Assembly (NCBI RefSeq): GCF_002897035.1
Contig: NZ_BAUX01000013.1
Location: 1-64,000 of the forward strand
DNA: 64,000 nt
From: Methylopila sp. Yamaguchi
Lineage (GTDB): Bacteria > Pseudomonadota > Alphaproteobacteria > Rhizobiales > Methylopilaceae
Direction: 5' to 3'
Made by a program: the position numbers and the translations under genes. Within the stretch, counting starts at the first letter, position 1. Every line of letters begins with the position of its first letter. The notes under the pieces were generated by a model that was given only the letters and a program-made list of their open reading frames with translations, did no database searches and had not been told where the DNA came from. Positions 8,316 to 17,056 of the stretch are shown piece by piece.

Positions 8316-8855
8316 GACAAGGATCGACGCTGAATAGGCGAAGCTAGGCGGAGGCTTTCGCGCAAAGCGGGCCTTTCGGAAATCCTCTTTGGGTCACCTA
8401 CGGCCAGCGGCCACCGCCCCTTGGCGCCAGGAACGGTCATTAGCCGACCAACCGGGAGCAGACGTTTACCTCGAAAATCATTTGGCGATCGCGCAATGTC
8501 AGGTCGCGGCGCGTAAGCCCGCCTTGGCCAAAACCGCCTCGCTCGAGCGACGGGCGTCCAAGCCTTACTCGCGGAACACTATCGGCTGACCTTCGAACTC
8601 GGCGAGGCGAAGGCCGGCGCGGCCCATAACAGGGTGTCCCTTCGGCCAAAGACGACGATCGTTTCTTCGCTGTTTTACAGCACCCAGAGCCGCGGACCGC
8701 TCTCGAGATAAGCGAGCACCGCGTCGAACTGGATCCAAGGCGAACGTTGACGAAAACGCCGCCGACAATATTCTCCGGAGCGATAAGCCAATAATGCGGT
8801 GAGGCAGCGAGACGGGAGCCGTCCGCAGCACGACCCCGCGACTTCCGGCCTGCGC
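8316..8855 (-). pseudogene. Decayed intergenic region with a possible LysR C-terminal relic
   Basis: No intact gene is present in these 540 bp. On the minus strand, HPVMGRAGLRLAEFEGQPIV followed by FRE (about 8576-8645) looks like the effector-binding domain of a LysR regulator. After a frameshift the minus strand continues with SKAWTPVARA and then AVLAKAGLR. About 8390-8440 carries a partial relative of the dispersed repeat found at 2556 and 62962. The relic call rests on a short match and is tentative. Confidence 0.35.
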
Positions 8856-9752
8856 TCATCCGCTCAGACCGACGCCCTCGATCTCCAGCTCCCTGAGCAG
8901 CCACTCCGCGAACAGCCGCACGGTCCGGGGTTGGCGGCCGGTCTGCGGAAACACCAGCCGGTGGCCGACGTAGCGCACGTCCTTCGCCAGGCCCGCCAAG
9001 GGGGCGACGAGGCGGCCCGCGGCGAGCTCGCGCTCGGCGAGGCGTGTGGATTCCAGCGCGACGCCCAGGCGGTCGGCGGCGGCGGCGATCGCGAGAAAGC
9101 TGCGGTCGAAGCGCATTCCATGCGGCGGCGGCGCGCTCATGCCGTTGCGCTCGAACCAGTCCGGCCAGCGCACCAGCTTGGCGTCGCTCTGGATCAGGAC
9201 GCAGGCCAACAGGTCTTCCTTGCACCTGATCGACGCCGCGACCTCTGGGGCGCAGAGCGGCGTCACCGTCTCCTCGCCGAGCGGGACCACCGTGACGCTC
9301 TCTCCGCGCGGCGGGCCGTAGACGATGTCGGCGTCGAAGTCGCCGTTGGTGAAGCGGGCGTACTCGGTGCTGGACGCCAGTCGGACCTCGATGTCGGGAT
9401 GGGCCGCGAAGAAGCGGGTGAGGCGCGGGGACAGCCACTGGGCCGCGAAGCTCGGCGCCGCATGCAGCCTGAGCAGCGGCGCGCCGCGGGTCGAGACCGT
9501 CTCCATGCCGCGCCGAAGTTCGTCGAAGGCGACGCCGACGTGACGCATCAGCGTTTCGCCGTCCGCGCTGAGGCGGATGTGCCTGCCTTCGCGCTCGAAC
9601 AGGCGGACGTCCAGGCTCTGCTCGAGCTTCAGCACAGCGTGGCTGATGGCGCTGGGCGACAACTTCAGATCGTTCGCCGCGGCTCGGAACGAGCCGTGGC
9701 GCGCGGCCGCCTCGAATGCTCGCACTGTGGTCAGCGACACGTCCTTCAGCAT
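8856..9752 (-). CDS. LysR-family regulator, GcvA-like
   Basis: A 298-residue LysR-type regulator. The N-terminal winged HTH (1-62) reads LTTVRAFEAAARHGSFRAAA, then NDLKLSPSAISHAVLKLEQS and LFEREGRHIRLS. The effector domain has the GcvA-subfamily look (LRLHAAPSFAAQWLSPRL, then ADIVYG). It is divergent from the SDR/transketolase/TRAP genes across 288 bp, which makes it the likely local activator. A perfect T-N11-A palindrome lies in that gap at 9891-9903. The effector is probably a substrate or intermediate of the neighbouring pathway; this is inference from position. Confidence 0.9.
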   Translation of the reverse strand: MLKDVSLTTVRAFEAAARHGSFRAAANDLKLSPSAISHAVLKLEQSLDVRLFEREGRHIRLSADGETLMRHVGVAFDELRRGMETVSTRGAPLLRLHAAPSFAAQWLSPRLTRFFAAHPDIEVRLASSTEYARFTNGDFDADIVYGPPRGESVTVVPLGEETVTPLCAPEVAASIRCKEDLLACVLIQSDAKLVRWPDWFERNGMSAPPPHGMRFDRSFLAIAAAADRLGVALESTRLAERELAAGRLVAPLAGLAKDVRYVGHRLVFPQTGRQPRTVRLFAEWLLRELEIEGVGLSG

Positions 9753-9890
9753 CCAAGCGATGAAGCAGGATCACGGGAGGCTGTAAATCAAACCTTCGAT
9801 CGCACGGCGATCATCCGGCCGACACTGGCGGCTATAGGCCTGTCGCCGATGCGGCGGCAGAGTCGTCCGTACCGCATGCGTCCGGAATGA

Positions 9891-9903
9891 TGAACTGAGT
9901 TCA
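9891..9903. promoter_or_regulatory. Candidate LysR box (T-N11-A palindrome)
   Basis: TGAACT-G-AGTTCA is a perfect 13-bp palindrome with the LysR T-N11-A form. It is 139 bp upstream of the LysR start and about 138 bp upstream of the SDR GTG start, in the only divergent gap of this locus. Confidence 0.55.
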
Positions 9904-10040
9904 CCGATCGAGGGCGGATATTCGTTTGTGCCCAGTGGCGACCGCATTCTAGCGTCCTCCTTGAAACCGACACCCCGCGCCGGGCGCCTCTCCTCAGGAC
10001 GCGCACGAGAATGCCGGGGGCCGTAGGGAGACGACCCAAC

Positions 10041-10787
10041 GTGCTCGACCAAAAGATTTGCGTCATCACGGGCGCGGCTTCCGCGCGGGGCATCGGCCGC
10101 GCGACGGCGGAACTGTTCGCAAAGAACGGCGGCCGCGTGGTAATCCTCGACCTCGACGCGGGGCAAGCCGCGGCAGCCGCCGCCGCCATCGGCCCAGATC
10201 ACCTCGGCCTTGCCTGCGACGTCACCGACAAGCCGGCCTGCCGGGCGGCGGCGGACCGGATCCTCTCCGAACTCGGCCGGATCGACGTGCTGGTGAACAA
10301 CGCCGGCATCACCCAGCCGCTGAAGTTCATGGACATCGAGGCCGCGAACTATGAGGCGGTGACCGACGTCTCGCTGCGCGGCACGCTCTACATGAGCCAG
10401 GCCGTCGTGCCGGCCATGCGGGCGCAGAGGTCCGGCGCGATCGTCTGCATGTCCTCGGTCTCGGCACAGCGCGGCGGCGGCATCTTCGGCGGTCCGCATT
10501 ACTCGGCGGCGAAGGGCGGCGTCCTCGGCCTCGCCCGAGCCATGGCGCGGGAGCTCGGGCCCGACGGCGTTCGGGTGAACTCGATCGCCCCCGGGCTGAT
10601 CCAGACCGACATCACCGGCGGCATGATGACCGACGCGATCCGCAGCGAGATCCTCAAGGGCATCCCGCTCAATCGGCTGGGCGATGCGCTCGACGTCGCC
10701 CGCATCTGCCTTTTCCTGGCCTCGGACCTCTCCTCCTACGTCACCGGCGCCACGATCGACGTCAACGGCGGGATGCTGATCCATTGA
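10041..10787 (+). CDS. SDR oxidoreductase (3-oxoacyl-ACP reductase/polyol dehydrogenase type)
   Basis: A 248-residue classical SDR. It starts MLDQKICVITGAASARGIGR (cofactor loop TGAASARGIG), has NNAG near residue 93, the serine at CMSSVSAQRGG, and YSAAK for the catalytic Tyr/Lys; the C-terminus is GATIDVNGGMLIH. The GTG at 10041 is chosen because AGGGAG lies about ten bases upstream; an ATG at 10011 is in frame but would add an atypical leader. First gene of a plus-strand operon with split transketolase, TRAP transporter and a hydroxyacid dehydrogenase. It probably oxidises a polyol or sugar-derived alcohol imported by the TRAP system. Confidence 0.88.
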   Translation: MLDQKICVITGAASARGIGRATAELFAKNGGRVVILDLDAGQAAAAAAAIGPDHLGLACDVTDKPACRAAADRILSELGRIDVLVNNAGITQPLKFMDIEAANYEAVTDVSLRGTLYMSQAVVPAMRAQRSGAIVCMSSVSAQRGGGIFGGPHYSAAKGGVLGLARAMARELGPDGVRVNSIAPGLIQTDITGGMMTDAIRSEILKGIPLNRLGDALDVARICLFLASDLSSYVTGATIDVNGGMLIH

Positions 10788-10815
10788 GCGCGCCCGCCAA
10801 CATGAGGTGTTTCGC

Positions 10816-11655
10816 ATGACCCAGATCGGCCACAACGTCTCGCTGGCCGAGCGCGCTTGGCGCATCCGCCGGAACGCGCTGCGCATGGGCGAAGTGCAGG
10901 GTCAGGGGTACATCGCCCAGGCGCTCGGCATCTCCGACGTGCTCGCGGTGTCCTACTTCCACGCGCTGAACTACCGCCCCGACGAGCCGGAATGGGAGGG
11001 CCGCGACCGCTTTCTTCTGTCGATAGGCCATTACGCGATCGCGCTCTACGCCGCGCTGATTGAGGCGCAAATCCTGCCCGAGGACGAACTCGAGACCTAC
11101 GGCGGCGACGACAGCCGGCTGCCGATGTCCGGCATGGCCGCCTACACGCCCGGTATGGAGGTGACCGGCGGCTCGCTCGGCCACGGCCTCGGCATCGCCG
11201 TGGGGATGGCGCTGGGCCTCAAGAAGAAGAGCTCGAACTCCTTCGTCTACAACCTGTTCTCCGACGGCGAGCTTGACGAAGGCTCGACCTGGGAGGCGGC
11301 GATGTCCGCTGGCTCCTACAAGCTCGACAATCTGATCGGCATTGTCGACGTCAACAACATGCAGGCCGACGGCCCCTCGACCCAGCAGCTCAACTTCGAG
11401 CCGCTGGTCCCGAAGTTCGAAGCCTTCGGCTGGCACGTGGCCCGGGTCGACGGCAACGACATCCCAACGCTCGTCGCCGCCTTCGACGCCGCCCGCCACA
11501 CGGACGCGGCCAAGCCCCGCGTCGTGATTTGCGACACCAAGATGGCCAAAGGCGTGCCGTTCCTGGAGGAGCGCGAGCGCAACCACTTCCTGCGCGTCGA
11601 GCCCGACGAATGGAGCCAGGCGCTCACCATCCTCGACGCCGGGAGGCCCTCATGA
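10816..11655 (+). CDS. Transketolase-like protein, N-terminal (thiamine diphosphate-binding) subunit
   Basis: This 279-residue protein corresponds to the N-terminal third of transketolase. Visible are IGHYAIALYAALIEA, GGSLGHGLGIAVGMALG, and the ThDP/Mg motif SDGELDEGSTWEAAMSAG followed about 14 residues later by VDVNNMQADG. The ATG at 10816 has GAGGTG six bases upstream; a GTG at 10807 is also in frame. The stop overlaps the next start as ATGA, so the two halves are translationally coupled and should form an alpha2beta2 enzyme. Split transketolases occur in dedicated sugar-catabolic loci, where they move two-carbon units between sugar phosphates or related ketoses. Confidence 0.9.
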   Translation: MTQIGHNVSLAERAWRIRRNALRMGEVQGQGYIAQALGISDVLAVSYFHALNYRPDEPEWEGRDRFLLSIGHYAIALYAALIEAQILPEDELETYGGDDSRLPMSGMAAYTPGMEVTGGSLGHGLGIAVGMALGLKKKSSNSFVYNLFSDGELDEGSTWEAAMSAGSYKLDNLIGIVDVNNMQADGPSTQQLNFEPLVPKFEAFGWHVARVDGNDIPTLVAAFDAARHTDAAKPRVVICDTKMAKGVPFLEERERNHFLRVEPDEWSQALTILDAGRPS

Positions 11656-12686
11656 GGCGCTCGAAATACGACCGTCCCACCCATCTGGCCAACAGCGGCG
11701 GAGAAGGCGTGCGGCTGAAGACCTCGGCGATGATCGCCTCGATCGCGGGACCCGACCAGCGCACCGCGCCCGCGCCCTTCGGCCATGCGCTGGTGAAGAT
11801 CGCGACGTCGCGGCCGGACGTGGTCGGCCTTACGGCGGACCTGTCGAAATACACCGACCTCCACGTGTTCGCGAAGGCCTACCCCGAGCGCTTCTACCAG
11901 ATGGGTATGGCCGAGCAGCTCCTGATGAGCGCCGCCGCAGGCCTTGCCCGCGAGGGCTTCACGCCCTTCGTCACGACCTATGCGGTGTTCGCGTCGCGTC
12001 GGGCCTACGACTTCATCTTTATGGCGATCGCGGAGGAGAACCTCGACGTCAAGATCGTCTGCGCCCTGCCTGGCCTCACCACCGGCTACGGCCCCAGCCA
12101 TCAGGCGACCGAAGACATCGCGATCTTCCGCGGCATGCCGGGCCTAGTGATCGTCGACCCCTGCGACGCCCATGAGATCGCTCAGGCGACGCCTGCGATC
12201 GCGGCCCATAAAGGGCCGGTTTACATGCGTCTGCTGCGCGGGAACGTGCCGCTGGTGCTGGACGAGTACGGCTACGAGTTCGAGCTGGGCAAGGCGAAGA
12301 TGATCCGCGGCGGAAACGACGCGCTCGTGATCTCCTCCGGCTTCATGACCATGCGCGCGCTCGAGACCGCGAAGGCGCTGGCGGCGGACGGCGTCGACGT
12401 CGGGGTGCTGCACGTTGGCACGATCAAGCCGCTCGATGAGGCGACCATTATCCGCGAGGCTTCGAAAACCGGCCGCATGGTGATCGTGGCGGAAAACCAC
12501 ACCGTCGTCGGTGGGTTGGGCGAGGCGGTCGCCGGCGCGCTGATGCGGGCTGGCGTGACGCCGGCGGGCTTCCGCCAGATCGCGCTGCCCGACGCCTTCC
12601 TTGACGCCGGCGCGCTGCCGACGCTGCACGACCGCTACGGCATTTCGACCGCAGCCATGACGGAGAGCATCAAGAGCTGGCTTTGA
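11652..12686 (+). CDS. Transketolase-like protein, C-terminal (pyrimidine-binding and C-terminal domains) subunit
   Basis: A 344-residue partner of the preceding gene. It contains the pyrimidine-binding domain, with the cofactor-activating glutamate region FYQMGMAEQLLMSAAAGLAR, PFVTTYAVFASRRAYDF, LTTGYGPSHQATEDIAIFRG and RLLRGNVPLV. The transketolase C-domain follows (VLHVGTIKPLD, then AENHTVVGGLGEAVA). The start overlaps the upstream stop by four bases (ATGA). Together the two proteins cover a whole transketolase or 1-deoxyxylulose-5-phosphate synthase-like fold. The substrate is unknown, but the coupling to TRAP and dehydrogenase genes argues for a catabolic transketolase rather than the housekeeping one. 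Confidence 0.9.
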   Translation: MRRSKYDRPTHLANSGGEGVRLKTSAMIASIAGPDQRTAPAPFGHALVKIATSRPDVVGLTADLSKYTDLHVFAKAYPERFYQMGMAEQLLMSAAAGLAREGFTPFVTTYAVFASRRAYDFIFMAIAEENLDVKIVCALPGLTTGYGPSHQATEDIAIFRGMPGLVIVDPCDAHEIAQATPAIAAHKGPVYMRLLRGNVPLVLDEYGYEFELGKAKMIRGGNDALVISSGFMTMRALETAKALAADGVDVGVLHVGTIKPLDEATIIREASKTGRMVIVAENHTVVGGLGEAVAGALMRAGVTPAGFRQIALPDAFLDAGALPTLHDRYGISTAAMTESIKSWL

Positions 12687-12794
12687 AATCCGCCGTCGTC
12701 CGCGCGAGGCGCGCCTGGCCCGGAGGATGGGATTTCGCATCCGGAAACGACAAAGCCCGGCCAACGGGCATCGCACGCTGGAGAGGAACGACCC

Positions 12795-13790
12795 ATGAGC
12801 CTGATCACCACCCGACGCGCCGTGCTGGCCGGCGTCTGCGCGGCGCCGGCCGTGCTCGCCTTCCCACGCGGCTCCTTCGCCGCCTCGAACCTGACGCTCG
12901 GCCACAACGCCGCCCCCGGCAACCCGCGCCAGGTCGCGGCCGAACATTTCGCGAAGCTCGTGGGCGAGAAGACCGGCGGCAAGCTCGCCGTTCGCGTCGC
13001 CGGCGCCGAGCAGCTAGGCAACGAGCAATCTCTGCTGACGAGCCTTCGCACCGGCGCGATCGATATGACCGTCAACAGCCAGGGATCGACCTCGGCGCTG
13101 CTGCCGGAGCTTGCGGCGCTCGGCCTGCCGTTCCTGTTCGCGGACAGCGCCGCCGCTTTCCGGGTGCTCGAAGGCCAGGTCGGCGCCGACCTCGGCGCCC
13201 GCTTCGAGAAGATCGGCATGCTGCCGCTCGGCTGGTGGGACAACGGCATCCGCAACATCACCAACTCCAAGCGTCCGATCCAGAAGCCCGAGGACCTGAA
13301 GGGCCTCAAGATCCGCACGCCGCCGGACCCGATGACGATCGACATCTTCCGCGCGCTCGGCGCCGGGACCGAGCAGATCTCGTTCGGCGAGCTCTACATC
13401 GCGCTCCAGCAGGGAGTGGTGGACGGCCAGGAGAACCCCCTCACCAACATCGCGAGCTCCAAGCTTTACGAGGTCAACAGGTTCATCAGCCTGTCCGGCC
13501 ACAAGTGGGAGTCCTCGCCCTTCCTGATGTCGTCGATCAGCGCCAAACGCTACGCCGCCGACATGGTCTCGATCCGCGCCGCGGCGAAGGAGGCGACCGA
13601 CCTGCAGCGCCGTCTGCTGGCGGAGTCCGAGGCGAAGTTCGCCAAGCAGTTTTCGGAAGACCCGAAGCTCAGCGTCAACAGTTGCGACACGGCGGCGTTC
13701 CAGGCGGCCTCCGCCGGCGTGGTCGAGGCGTGGAAGGCGAAGCCCTTCGGCGATTTCGTGCGAAAGCTCGTCGACGCGGCGAAGGCGTGA
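12795..13790 (+). CDS. dctP: TRAP transporter substrate-binding protein, DctP family
   Basis: A 331-residue periplasmic receptor. A signal with TTRRAVLAGVCAAPAVLAFP (residues 5-24) ends near SFAA. The DctP fold follows, with GAEQLGNEQSLLTSLRTGAI, LPFLFAD, LGWWDNGIRNITNSKRPIQ, PEDLKGLKIRTP (selectivity-helix region with the ligand-binding arginine), and QQGVVDGQENPL. DctP proteins bind carboxylates, sugar acids or related polar metabolites. It is 108 bp after the transketolase gene and 4 bp before dctQ, so it belongs to this operon. The pathway enzymes suggest a sugar acid or polyol-derived ligand. Confidence 0.93.
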   Translation: MSLITTRRAVLAGVCAAPAVLAFPRGSFAASNLTLGHNAAPGNPRQVAAEHFAKLVGEKTGGKLAVRVAGAEQLGNEQSLLTSLRTGAIDMTVNSQGSTSALLPELAALGLPFLFADSAAAFRVLEGQVGADLGARFEKIGMLPLGWWDNGIRNITNSKRPIQKPEDLKGLKIRTPPDPMTIDIFRALGAGTEQISFGELYIALQQGVVDGQENPLTNIASSKLYEVNRFISLSGHKWESSPFLMSSISAKRYAADMVSIRAAAKEATDLQRRLLAESEAKFAKQFSEDPKLSVNSCDTAAFQAASAGVVEAWKAKPFGDFVRKLVDAAKA

Positions 13791-13794
13791 GGGG

Positions 13795-14364
13795 ATGACC
13801 GCCCTCCCGCCGGAACGACCGGAGCCTGCGCGCGGCGGCCCCGCGCTCAGGGCCGCCCATGTGCTCGACGCGATCGTTGGCCACGCCTGCCGGTTCGTGG
13901 TGCTTGCGACCGGCACGACGCTGCTCGTGCTGCTGACCTCGAACGTGGTTGCGCGCTACGTGCTCGCCGGCGGCGGGTTCGAATGGGCGCAAGAGCTGCC
14001 GGAGCGCATGTTCCCGTGGTTCATCATGGCGGGCGTCGCGCTTGCGGTTCAGAAGGGCGGCCACATGGCGGTTGAGACCTTGCTGCCGCGTCTCGACCGC
14101 ATGGGCGTCAAGACCGTGCTGCTGCTCGGCCACGCTATCGTCATCGCGTCCTACGTCGTGCTCTGCGCCGAGGCGATCGGCGTCGCCGACATCGTCTCGA
14201 TCGAGACCAGCCCGGTGCTGGGGATGCCGTCGAGCACGAGCTACTACGCGCTCGCGCTGGGCTGCGTCGCGGTGATCCTCGCCACGCTCGCGATCGCGCT
14301 CCGCGTCGGGGTTCTCGGCCCTGAGGCCATGCCGGCCCCGGCCCCGGAGGAGATCGGCGTATGA
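13795..14364 (+). CDS. dctQ: TRAP transporter small permease, DctQ family
   Basis: A 189-residue inner-membrane protein with four hydrophobic segments (about 34-52, 75-88, 103-120 and 143-165). The family marker EWAQELPERMFPWFIMAGVA (61-80) is followed by KGGHMAVE. It pairs with the large DctM subunit to make the Na+-coupled TRAP permease. The start is 4 bp after dctP, and its stop overlaps the dctM start (ATGA). Confidence 0.92.
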   Translation: MTALPPERPEPARGGPALRAAHVLDAIVGHACRFVVLATGTTLLVLLTSNVVARYVLAGGGFEWAQELPERMFPWFIMAGVALAVQKGGHMAVETLLPRLDRMGVKTVLLLGHAIVIASYVVLCAEAIGVADIVSIETSPVLGMPSSTSYYALALGCVAVILATLAIALRVGVLGPEAMPAPAPEEIGV

Positions 14365-15620
14365 CCCTGCTCCTCGTCGCCGTCTTCGTCGTACTGATGT
14401 TCCTCGCGATCCCGGTCGGCCACGCGCTGATCGTCGCGGCCGGCTTCACGCTGTGGTGGCAAGGCGAGCTGCCGCTGATGATCGTCGCCCAGCAGATGTA
14501 TCAGCAGACCCAGTCCTTCCCGATGCTGGCGCTGCCGTTCTTCATGCTGGCCGGCAGCCTGATGCTCGGCGGCCGGCTTGGCGGCGAACTCCTGGGCTTC
14601 GCGAGCAAGGCCATGCAGCGCTGGCGCGGCGGCCCGCTGTCCACCACCGTCGTCGCGTCCGTCGTGTTCGGCGGAGTTTCGGGAAGCGCGGTCGCGAACG
14701 CCTCGGCGCTCGGCTCCGTGCTGATCCCCTGGCAGAAGCGGCAGGGCTACCCGGCGCCGCTCTGCGCCGCGAACAACGCGACTTCGGCCGTCATCGACAT
14801 CCTGATCCCGCCGTCCATCCCGCTGATCCTCTACTCGCTCGTCAGCGGGACCAGCATCTCGGACCTGTTCACAGCCGGTATCCTGCCCGGCCTGATGATG
14901 GCGGCCGGCTTCGTGGCCGTGTGCTGGGGGATCGCCAAACGCCGCGGCTACGTCTCCACCGAGCCGCGGGTCGGCTTCCGCGAGCTCGTCCGCCTCGGTC
15001 TGCTGTCGAGCCCGGCCCTGATGATGCCGGTGCTGATCCTGTTCGGCCTGCGCTTCGGGATCGCGACGCCGACCGAGATCGCCGTGCTTGCGGTGGTCTA
15101 CGCGCTGGTGTTGAGCGCCTTTCTCTACCGCGACCTCACCTGGGCCCGGTTCAAGGACAGCATGACGGAGGCCGGGATCGCGACCGGCGTGGTGATGCTG
15201 GTGATCATGGGCTCGGCCATCGTCGGATGGATGCTGACCTTCGACCAGGTGCCGCAGCGCTTCGGCGAATGGGTCTCGATGACGATCTCGAATCCGATCC
15301 TGATTCTGCTCGCCATGAACCTGCTGCTGCTGCTCGTCGGCATGCCGCTCGACCTGCCCCCTGCGATCCTGCTGCTCGGGCCGATCTTCGTGCCGCTCGC
15401 CGCCACCATCGGGCTCGATCCGGTGCAGCTCGGCCTGATCATGGTGCTGAACCTCGGCATCGGGCTCTACACCCCGCCGATCGGGACGACGCTGTTCATC
15501 TCCACCTCGATCGCCCGGACGTCGCTCGGCGCCACCACCCGCGAGCTCTGGCCGTTCTTCGCCATGGCGATGCTGGTGCTGGCGCTCGTGACCTACGTGC
15601 CTGCGCTAACGATCTACTGA
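14361..15620 (+). CDS. dctM: TRAP transporter large permease, DctM family
   Basis: A 419-residue polytopic membrane protein of full family length with a hydrophobic profile throughout. Markers include FPMLALPFFMLAGSLMLGG, VFGGVSGSAVANASALGSVL, ATSAVIDILIPPSIPLILYS (the first substrate/Na+-binding hairpin) and, near the C-terminus, GIGLYTPPIGTTLFISTSIA (the second hairpin). It is the transport subunit that uses a sodium gradient. The start overlaps dctQ by 4 bp, and the dehydrogenase gene follows 13 bp after its stop. Confidence 0.94.
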   Translation: MTLLLVAVFVVLMFLAIPVGHALIVAAGFTLWWQGELPLMIVAQQMYQQTQSFPMLALPFFMLAGSLMLGGRLGGELLGFASKAMQRWRGGPLSTTVVASVVFGGVSGSAVANASALGSVLIPWQKRQGYPAPLCAANNATSAVIDILIPPSIPLILYSLVSGTSISDLFTAGILPGLMMAAGFVAVCWGIAKRRGYVSTEPRVGFRELVRLGLLSSPALMMPVLILFGLRFGIATPTEIAVLAVVYALVLSAFLYRDLTWARFKDSMTEAGIATGVVMLVIMGSAIVGWMLTFDQVPQRFGEWVSMTISNPILILLAMNLLLLLVGMPLDLPPAILLLGPIFVPLAATIGLDPVQLGLIMVLNLGIGLYTPPIGTTLFISTSIARTSLGATTRELWPFFAMAMLVLALVTYVPALTIY

Positions 15621-15633
15621 GAAAGGACGGTCC

Positions 15634-16512
15634 GTGACCCGCATCGGCTTCATCGGTCTCGGCTCCATGGGCCTGCCCATGGCAGCGAACCTCGTGGCGG
15701 CTGGCTTCGACGTCCGGGGCTTCGACATGCGGCCGGCAGCAATGGACGCGCTCGGGGCCGCGGGCGGAGAGGGTGCCGGGTCCGCCGCGGACGCCGCCGC
15801 CGACGCCGACGCGCTGATGCTGATGGTGGTGAACGCGGCCCAGGCGCGCGCGGCGCTGATCCAGGGCGGGTCGCTGGCCGCGCTGCCGAAGGCTGCGGTC
15901 GTCGTCCTGATGGCGACTTGCCCGCCGGCCGCCGCGGCGGCGCTCGGCGCGGAGGTGACCGCCTCGGGCCGCCGCTTCGTCGATGCGCCGGTCTCGGGCG
16001 GCGTGGTCGGCGCGCGGAGCGCTTCGCTGACGATCATGGCGGCGGCCCCGAAAGCCGATTACGACGCGGTGGCGCCGGCGCTCGCGGCTATGGGCTCGAA
16101 GGTGTTCCATGTCGGCGAGACGCCGGGACAAGGGGCGACCGTCAAGGCGCTGAACCAGTTGCTCTGCGGGGTGCATCTGGCCGCCGCCGCCGAGGCGCTG
16201 TCGCTGGCGAAGGCCATGGGAGTCGCCCCCGCGGTCGCGCTCGAAATCCTGGGCGGCTCGGCGGCCGCAAGCTGGATGCTGCGCGACCGCGGTCCCCGCA
16301 TGCTGGAGGACGCGCCCGAAGTCACCAGCGCGGTCGACATCTTCGTGAAGGACCTCGGCATCGTGCTGGAGGCGGGCCGCGACGCCCGCGCCGCGCTGCC
16401 GCTCGCGGCCCTCGCTCACCAGATGTTCCTCTCAGCCTCCGGCCGCGGCGCTGGAGATCGGGACGACAGTCAGGTGATACAGAGCTACGATCTGCTGAAC
16501 CGCAGGAATTGA
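15634..16512 (+). CDS. NAD(P)-dependent beta-hydroxyacid dehydrogenase (HIBADH/tartronate semialdehyde reductase family)
   Basis: A 292-residue member of the 3-hydroxyisobutyrate dehydrogenase family. It has GFIGLGSMGLPMAANL at the N-terminus (Rossmann loop), DAPVSGGVVGA (117-127, substrate-binding) and VKALNQLL, with K171 matching the catalytic lysine. The start is GTG 15634, preceded by AAAGGA. It is the last gene of the SDR/transketolase/TRAP operon and would interconvert a beta-hydroxyacid and its semialdehyde, for example hydroxypyruvate- or tartronate-level C3 acids. Which acid is not shown by the sequence. Confidence 0.9.
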   Translation: MTRIGFIGLGSMGLPMAANLVAAGFDVRGFDMRPAAMDALGAAGGEGAGSAADAAADADALMLMVVNAAQARAALIQGGSLAALPKAAVVVLMATCPPAAAAALGAEVTASGRRFVDAPVSGGVVGARSASLTIMAAAPKADYDAVAPALAAMGSKVFHVGETPGQGATVKALNQLLCGVHLAAAAEALSLAKAMGVAPAVALEILGGSAAASWMLRDRGPRMLEDAPEVTSAVDIFVKDLGIVLEAGRDARAALPLAALAHQMFLSASGRGAGDRDDSQVIQSYDLLNRRN

Positions 16513-17056
16513 GCGCCCGTCCATTTTTCACGGGCTGAGATAGAGCCCGGCGCAGGGCGGTTCTAAGGGTGGTGGTGAGCGGAAACTTGTCGTAGACGTC
16601 GCCTCCCTCCGAGGCTCAGTCGGCGAGCGGCAGGATGCGCTCGAACGAAAAAAGAAACTTCACTGACCTGATCGCAGGCGGGACGCTCATTCCCGAAGTG
16701 CTCAGTGGCCACCCGCGCTCCGCTTCACCGGGGGCTAAGGGGAGGTCAAAGACATAAACAGCGGCGAGAACCTGCGGGATCGCGACATCACCGCGGCGCG
16801 GGGTCGCTGAGGGTGTTCCTCGCAAAAGTACGGCGGTGACTACAAGCGGCTTCCAAGAGCGCGACGATTGGGGCAGCGCCCCTCACACGCTTGAGCTGCT
16901 CGCCAAGAAGTGGACGGTTCTGACGTCCGCAATGGGTCAGGTCGGGACCAGCGCTCACGGCTGAGACGCGCCATGAGCGGTCATTCGATGACCGCCGAAT
17001 ATCGGACGCGAAAGGCCCATGGCGGCGGGCTCAGAGTTTGGCCCACCGCCTTCAGG
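16513..17056. other. Intergenic region with a possible HxlR-type relic
   Basis: No intact gene is seen in these 544 bp. A weak hairpin (GCCCGT/ACGGGC, 16515-16535) follows the operon. Around 16860-16930 the plus strand reads HTLELLAKKWTVL, the N-terminal helix signature of HxlR-family regulators, but it breaks off at once. I take this as a decayed regulator, at low confidence. Other open frames here look like chance. Confidence 0.35.

Noticed and set aside
8440-9774. A 444-codon minus-strand frame over the GcvA-like gene
   Set aside because: The LysR gene lies in a different frame on the same strand; this frame is arginine-rich and only its far end touches a LysR-like relic.
9771-10886. A 371-codon minus-strand frame across the LysR gap and the SDR
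   Set aside because: It covers the regulatory gap and runs antisense to a well-supported SDR; it has no motif and no ribosome-binding site.
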